Origin: an uncultured Bacteroidia bacterium
GTDB lineage: Bacteria; Bacteroidota; Bacteroidia; Bacteroidales; UBA932
Direction of reading: 5' to 3'
Length of the DNA stretch: 64,000 nucleotides
Assembly: GCA_902785785.1 (NCBI GenBank)
Contig: CADAAA010000001.1
Location: 186,001-250,000 of the forward strand
In this document: positions 59,940-64,000 of the stretch, one piece after another
Layout of the letters: each line of letters begins with the position of its first letter
Position numbering within the stretch: the stretch's first letter is position 1
Position numbers and translations under genes: made by a program
Notes under the pieces: model-generated
What the model saw: only the letters and a program-made list of their open reading frames with translations
The model's database searches: none
What the model was told of the DNA's origin: nothing

Positions 59940-61019
59940 ATGGAACTCAATCTCAGACAGGGGTGCAAGTACGCCCTTCTCGTCCCGACCAGCATGGGAC
60001 TCCGCGTCACCCCCGAAAACGGACAGCCGGTACAGTGCAGCGACGTCTTCCATCTCTACGCTACCAGCGCCGAGACCAATGTCGCAAGCATCTCGTCGTA
60101 TCTCGGCCTTCCGGTCAAGGTCCTCACGACCTTCGTCAAGGACAGTCCGTTCGCAGCGTTCATCAAGTCTAACCTCCGTTCCCGCGGCATGGACTTCGAA
60201 GGTCCGGAGGTGCCCCAGGGTGGCCCCTGGGGGTACCGCCATCAGATCAACATCGCCGACAGCGGGTTCGGTGTGCGCGGACCGCGCGTCTGGAACGACC
60301 GTGCCGGCGAGGTCGGCCGTACGCTGAACGTCAAGGATTTCGACCTCGACCGCATCTTCGGCGTGGAGGGTGTGCAGATCGTGCATTTGTCCGGCCTTAT
60401 CGCGGCACTGAGCCCCGAGACGGGGCGTTTCTGCCTTGAGATCGCCCGGGCTGCCAAGCGCTACGGCACGCGCATCAGCTTCGACCTGAACTACCGCGCG
60501 TCCTTCTGGGCAGGCAGGGAGCAGGAGCTGCATGACATCTTCTCCGAGATCTGCTCGGTCGCCGACATCCTTATCGGCAACGAGGAGGATTTCCAGCTTT
60601 GCCTGGACATCGAAGGCCCTGAGGCCGGTGGCAAGGATGTAGCGGCCAAGATCGGCGGATTCAAGGAAATGATCGGCCGTGTGCGTGCACAGTACCCCGG
60701 AGCCCAGGTGTTTGCCACTACTCTGCGTCAGGTCAACAACACCAACAGCCACAACTGGGGAGCCATAATGCTTGCCGGTGACGAGTGGCACGTGGTCGAG
60801 CCCCGCGAGATCCACGTCCTGGACCGTATCGGTGGCGGCGACGGTTTCGTCGGAGGCCTGTTGTACGGCATCCTCCGCGGCTGGGAAAGCGAGAAGTGGG
60901 TACAGTTCGGCTGGGCCACGGGAGCCCTTGCCACGACTTTCATGACGGACTATGTACAGCCCGCCGACGAAGAGCAGGTCTGGAGCGCCTGGAAAGGCAA
61001 TGCACGTGTAAAGAGATAG
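59940..61019 (+). CDS. PfkB-family sugar kinase, second copy
   Basis: 359 residues, also ribokinase fold: an N-terminal SAETNVASISSYLGLPVKVLTTFVKD, DLNYRASFW, and IGGGDGFVGGLLYG carrying the catalytic Asp in GGGD. It differs from the first kinase over much of its length, and the region after residue 90 is unlike typical KdgK, so a different substrate is likely, perhaps the sugar acid produced by the LarA homologue downstream. It lies 22 bp after kdgK and 3 bp before the larA-like gene. Confidence 0.85.
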   Translation: MELNLRQGCKYALLVPTSMGLRVTPENGQPVQCSDVFHLYATSAETNVASISSYLGLPVKVLTTFVKDSPFAAFIKSNLRSRGMDFEGPEVPQGGPWGYRHQINIADSGFGVRGPRVWNDRAGEVGRTLNVKDFDLDRIFGVEGVQIVHLSGLIAALSPETGRFCLEIARAAKRYGTRISFDLNYRASFWAGREQELHDIFSEICSVADILIGNEEDFQLCLDIEGPEAGGKDVAAKIGGFKEMIGRVRAQYPGAQVFATTLRQVNNTNSHNWGAIMLAGDEWHVVEPREIHVLDRIGGGDGFVGGLLYGILRGWESEKWVQFGWATGALATTFMTDYVQPADEEQVWSAWKGNARVKR

Positions 61020-61022
61020 GAC

Positions 61023-62300
61023 ATGCTATACTACGCGAGAGGATCCAGGCAGGACAGCATCACGCCGGAGGAGGCCAGGGAGGCCCTCTCCGGCGTGTTC
61101 CGCACCTTGGGACCAAGGAAGCGCGTATTGGCCATACCTCCGGATTTCACCAGGTTCAACTCGTATGCAGGTCCCTTGACGGAGATGGTCTTTGACTGGT
61201 ACGGAGACGCCCTTACGGATGTCATGCCTGCGCTGGGAACGCATTCTCCCATGACCGACGCGCAGATATCGGCGATGTTCGGCCGTGTACCCCGGGACAG
61301 GTTCCGAGTACACGACTGGCGTCACGATGTGGTGACAGTGGGCGAGGTCCCGGCAGAATATGTCCGCGAGGTCTCCGAAGGACGCGTGGACTATTCCTGG
61401 CCGGCCCAGGTGAACAAGCTCCTGCTCGACCCGTCGTTCGACCTCATCCTGTCCATCGGCCAGGTAGTACCTCACGAGGTCATCGGCATGGCCAACTATA
61501 CCAAGAACATCTTCGTCGGCGTCGGTGGGAGTTCCGGCATCAATCTCAGCCATTATCTTGGAGCGACTTACGGCATGGAACGCATAATGGGCAGGGCCAA
61601 GAGCCCGGTGCGCGACGTGATGGAGTATGCCCGTACGCATTTCATACCTCAGTTGCCTATAGTCTATGTCCAGACTGTCATGGCCAAGGACCCCGTGACG
61701 GGCGGAATGGCCCTGAAGGGACTGTTCATCGGAGATGACTTCGAGTGTTTCCGCCGTGCGGCGGAGCTCTCCCTTGAGACCAATTTCATAATGGTTGACA
61801 GGCCGTTGAAGAAGTGCATCGTATGGCTGGATCCTGATGAGTTCAAGAGTACTTGGCTGGGCAACAAATCCATATACCGTACCCGGATGGCATTGGCTGA
61901 CGGTGCAGAACTGATAGTCCTTGCCCCCGGCCTTAGGGAGTTCGGCGAGGATCCCGACATCGACGCTCTGATCCGCAAGTACGGCTACAAGGGCACGCCC
62001 CATACGCTGGAGGCCACGCGTGCAAACCGGGAACTGCAGGACAACCTCAGCGCTCCTGCGCATCTCATCCATGGATCGTCCGAGGGCCGTTTCCGCATCA
62101 CCTATTGCCCCGGTCCCGGTATGACTCGCGAGGAGATTGAAGGCGTGGGATTCGACTATGCGCCTCTCGATGAAATGATGGAAAGATACGATGTGCCTTC
62201 CCTCAAGGACGGATGGAATACCGTCGGGGGAGAGGATATCTATTATATATCCAATCCGGCCCTGGGCCTGTGGGCCCATCCGGACAGGTTCAAGGACTGA
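61023..62300 (+). CDS. LarA-family Ni-pincer-dependent racemase/epimerase homologue (DUF2088)
   Basis: 425 residues. LarA-type N-terminal Rossmann-like domain with IPPDFTRFNS (39-47) and LGTHSPM (His74), and His151, Lys161 and His177 spaced 10 and 16 residues apart, the same spacing as His174, Lys184 and His200 of lactate racemase, where the lysine carries the nickel-pincer nucleotide. LarA homologues epimerise alpha-hydroxy acids, including lactate, malate and sugar acids. In this operon a sugar acid (such as an aldonate C2 epimer) is the best guess, not proven. The cofactor genes larB, larC and larE are not in the window. Confidence 0.87.
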   Translation: MLYYARGSRQDSITPEEAREALSGVFRTLGPRKRVLAIPPDFTRFNSYAGPLTEMVFDWYGDALTDVMPALGTHSPMTDAQISAMFGRVPRDRFRVHDWRHDVVTVGEVPAEYVREVSEGRVDYSWPAQVNKLLLDPSFDLILSIGQVVPHEVIGMANYTKNIFVGVGGSSGINLSHYLGATYGMERIMGRAKSPVRDVMEYARTHFIPQLPIVYVQTVMAKDPVTGGMALKGLFIGDDFECFRRAAELSLETNFIMVDRPLKKCIVWLDPDEFKSTWLGNKSIYRTRMALADGAELIVLAPGLREFGEDPDIDALIRKYGYKGTPHTLEATRANRELQDNLSAPAHLIHGSSEGRFRITYCPGPGMTREEIEGVGFDYAPLDEMMERYDVPSLKDGWNTVGGEDIYYISNPALGLWAHPDRFKD

Positions 62301-62303
62301 GCC

Positions 62304-63437
62304 ATGAAGATAGTCTGCGACAACAAGATACCGTTCCTGCGCGGGGCTTTAGAGCCTTACGCGGAAGTCGTATACCTGCCTGGTGCCGAGACGACGCCGG
62401 AGGTGGTGAAGGATGCCGACGCGATAGTCACGCGCACGCGTACCCGTTGCGATGCATCCCTCCTGATCGGGTCGTCCGTCCGGGCGATAGCCACGGCCAC
62501 GATAGGTTTCGACCATATAGATACGGCGTGGTGTGAAGCCAACGGGATTGCTTGGAGCAATGCTCCCGGGTGCAATTCCTGGTCCGTCAAGCAGTATATC
62601 TCGTCGGTGCTGGCCGTGCTCGCAGAGCGTCACGGCCTGCAGCTTGACACCCTTACACTCGGTGTCGTGGGCGTCGGCAACGTCGGCTCCAAGGTAGCCG
62701 AAGTCGGCCGCGCCTTCGGCATGCGGGTCCTTCTCAATGACCCGCCGCGTGCCCGTGCCGAGGGCGGTGAGGCATTCACGGATCTCGATACTCTTCTCAG
62801 GGAGAGCGACATCGTCACGGTACATGTGCCGCTGACGCGCGGCGGCGAGGATGCCACATGGCATCTGTTCGACGCCGCCCGCCTCGAGCGCATGCGCCCT
62901 TCGCAGGTCCTCATCAATTCCTCCCGCGGTCCGGTAGTGGACAATGCCGCGTTGAAGGACGCCTTGCACAAGGGGGCACTTAAGGCCGCCGTGCTCGATG
63001 TCTGGGAAGGTGAGCCGGATATCGATATCGAACTGCTTGGTCTGCTGGATATTGCGACTCCGCATATAGCCGGCTACAGTGCCGACGGCAAGGCCAACGG
63101 CACGACGATGAGTGTCCGCTACCTCGCTTCGAAACTCGGACTGCCCCTTACGGAGTGGACCGCATCGGGGATTCCGGCACCTGAGCAGGCGCTGGAATTC
63201 GCGGTCGACGCCTCCGGCAGGACCGTGCAGGAAGTCCTCATCGAGGCCGTCCTGCATACTTACGACGTGCGCCGCGACAGCGACGCGCTGCGCGCCGCGC
63301 CCGGCTCGTTCGAGCGCCTGCGCGGCGACTACTGGGTGCGGAGGGAGCCGTCGGCGTTCACGCTGACACTCCTGCACGGCACCGGGGACCTCGCGTCCCG
63401 CCTTGAAAGGATAGGATTCAAAGTTAAAACACAATAA
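62304..63437 (+). CDS. pdxB: Erythronate-4-phosphate dehydrogenase
   Basis: 377 residues with the D-2-hydroxyacid dehydrogenase core: VGVGNVGSKVAEVGRAFG (NAD loop), SRGPVVDNAAL with the catalytic Arg, EGEPDIDIELL with Glu and TPHIAGYS with His. The C-terminal 90 residues (DVRRDSDALRAAPGSFERLRGDYWVRREPSAF) match the PdxB-specific dimerisation domain. It oxidises 4-phosphoerythronate in pyridoxal phosphate synthesis. Placement 3 bp after a LarA homologue in a sugar-acid operon is unusual; it may also act on a related sugar-acid phosphate. Confidence 0.9.
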   Translation: MKIVCDNKIPFLRGALEPYAEVVYLPGAETTPEVVKDADAIVTRTRTRCDASLLIGSSVRAIATATIGFDHIDTAWCEANGIAWSNAPGCNSWSVKQYISSVLAVLAERHGLQLDTLTLGVVGVGNVGSKVAEVGRAFGMRVLLNDPPRARAEGGEAFTDLDTLLRESDIVTVHVPLTRGGEDATWHLFDAARLERMRPSQVLINSSRGPVVDNAALKDALHKGALKAAVLDVWEGEPDIDIELLGLLDIATPHIAGYSADGKANGTTMSVRYLASKLGLPLTEWTASGIPAPEQALEFAVDASGRTVQEVLIEAVLHTYDVRRDSDALRAAPGSFERLRGDYWVRREPSAFTLTLLHGTGDLASRLERIGFKVKTQ

Positions 63438-63439
63438 TA

Positions 63440-64000
63440 TGAAGGAATTATCGGATATCGGACTCATAGGTCTCGCCGTTATGGGCGAGAACCTAGTGCT
63501 GAACATGGAGAGCAAAGGCTTCCGTGTCAGCGTGTTCAACCGCACCGTCGAGAAGGTGGACAAGTTCATGGAAGGTCGCGGAAAGGGCCTGAACATTTAC
63601 GGCGCCCATTCCCTCGAGGATTTCGTGGCGTCGCTGAAGGCTCCGCGCAAGGTCTTCCTCATGGTCAAGGCGGGCGCCGCCGTCGATGCTTTCATCGACA
63701 AGCTCATACCCGTGCTGTCGCCCGGTGACATCATCATCGACGGCGGCAACACCCATTTCCCCGACACCGCACGCCGTACCGAATATGTGGAGAGCAAGGG
63801 TCTCCTGTACATCGGCACGGGAGTGTCCGGCGGCGAGGAAGGAGCCCTGAAGGGTCCTTCGATGATGCCCGGAGGCTCTCCGGCTGCATGGCCGTATGTC
63901 AAGCCTATCTTCCAGGGTATCTGCGCCAAGGTTGCAGACGGATCTCCCTGCTGCGACTGGGTTGGTGAAGGCGGTGCAGGACATTTCGTCAAGATGGTCC
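63440..64000 (+). CDS. gnd: 6-phosphogluconate dehydrogenase (3' partial)
   Basis: Starts with ATG 63440, 2 bp after pdxB, and runs off the window after 187 codons. The N-terminus IGLIGLAVMGENLVLNMESKGFRVSVFNRT is the NADP-binding fold, and later blocks LMVKAGAAVDAFID, IIIDGGNTHFPDTARR and GVSGGEEGALKGPSMMPGG with GEGGAGHFVKMV are diagnostic of Gnd. It oxidises 6-phosphogluconate to ribulose 5-phosphate with release of CO2. Its place after two kinases and a LarA homologue links the operon to gluconate and pentose-phosphate metabolism. Confidence 0.96.

Noticed and set aside
61026..62279. A 417-codon frame opposite the larA-like gene
   Set aside because: Antisense shadow; the plus-strand protein has the conserved metal and lysine residues.

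Overview
The window is a chromosomal segment of a member of the Bacteroidales (phylum Bacteroidota) with fairly G+C-rich coding DNA. The evidence is the repeated promoter signature TAnnTTTG (-7) with TTTG 19 bp upstream, near-absence of Shine-Dalgarno sites, many ATGA stop/start overlaps, lipoproteins with short SxC/AxC lipoboxes, BlaI-M56 pairs, a TonB receptor-DUF4249-MG2 operon, and the ileS-TraR/DksA-lspA gene order. A gut or rumen carbohydrate degrader is suggested by GH3, GH10, GH43 and SGNH genes; the genus cannot be read from the sequence.

Layout. 1-4.4 kb: the 3' part of ileS fused in frame to a TraR/DksA-type domain, lspA, tRNA-Ser(UGA) and a 94-bp palindromic element. 4.4-12.4 kb: envelope and accessory genes (HExxH protein, SGNH hydrolase, DUF2975-HTH-carboxypeptidase-D-like operon, LRR/M64 lipoprotein, GH3). 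12.4-15.6 kb: 2-hydroxyacid dehydrogenase, NADP isocitrate dehydrogenase, membrane protein and ECF sigma factor on the minus strand. 15.8-19.5 kb: tRNA-Pro, first palindromic repeat, xylanase, K+ channel, hicAB, second repeat. 19.5-29.8 kb: EEP nuclease, SnoaL-like lipoprotein, purC-purB and the separate purA, the first BlaI-M56 pair, DUF2130 and M15 peptidase. 29.8-31.6 kb: a Y1/HUH transposase of RAYT type flanked by three copies of a palindromic repeat whose 36-nt core also occurs at 16.0 and 19.4 kb. 31.6-33.7 kb: a second BlaI-M56 pair. 33.7-41.1 kb: a trp attenuator leader with tandem Trp codons ahead of trpB2, then a minus-strand sodium symporter/fabI/fabZ/acyl ligase operon, a promoter-terminator unit that may be a small RNA, and a membrane AraC regulator. 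41.2-47.4 kb: aldo-keto reductase with ferredoxin domain, DUF1963, GH43, dipeptide epimerase, CYTH. 47.4-48.1 kb: a non-coding stretch full of hairpins. 48.1-57.7 kb: small membrane/HTH pair, pnp with an Arg/Gly-rich tail, rpsO, TonB receptor operon. 57.7-64 kb: LacI regulator divergent from an operon of two PfkB sugar kinases, a LarA-family Ni-pincer epimerase/racemase homologue, pdxB and gnd (cut by the window end).

The most interesting systems are (1) the RAYT transposase with its dispersed palindromic repeats, a REP/REPIN-like arrangement in Bacteroidales; (2) an apparently leaderless trpL-type attenuator controlling a stand-alone trpB2; and (3) the LacI-controlled sugar-acid operon with a LarA homologue that retains the cofactor lysine and metal-histidine spacing.
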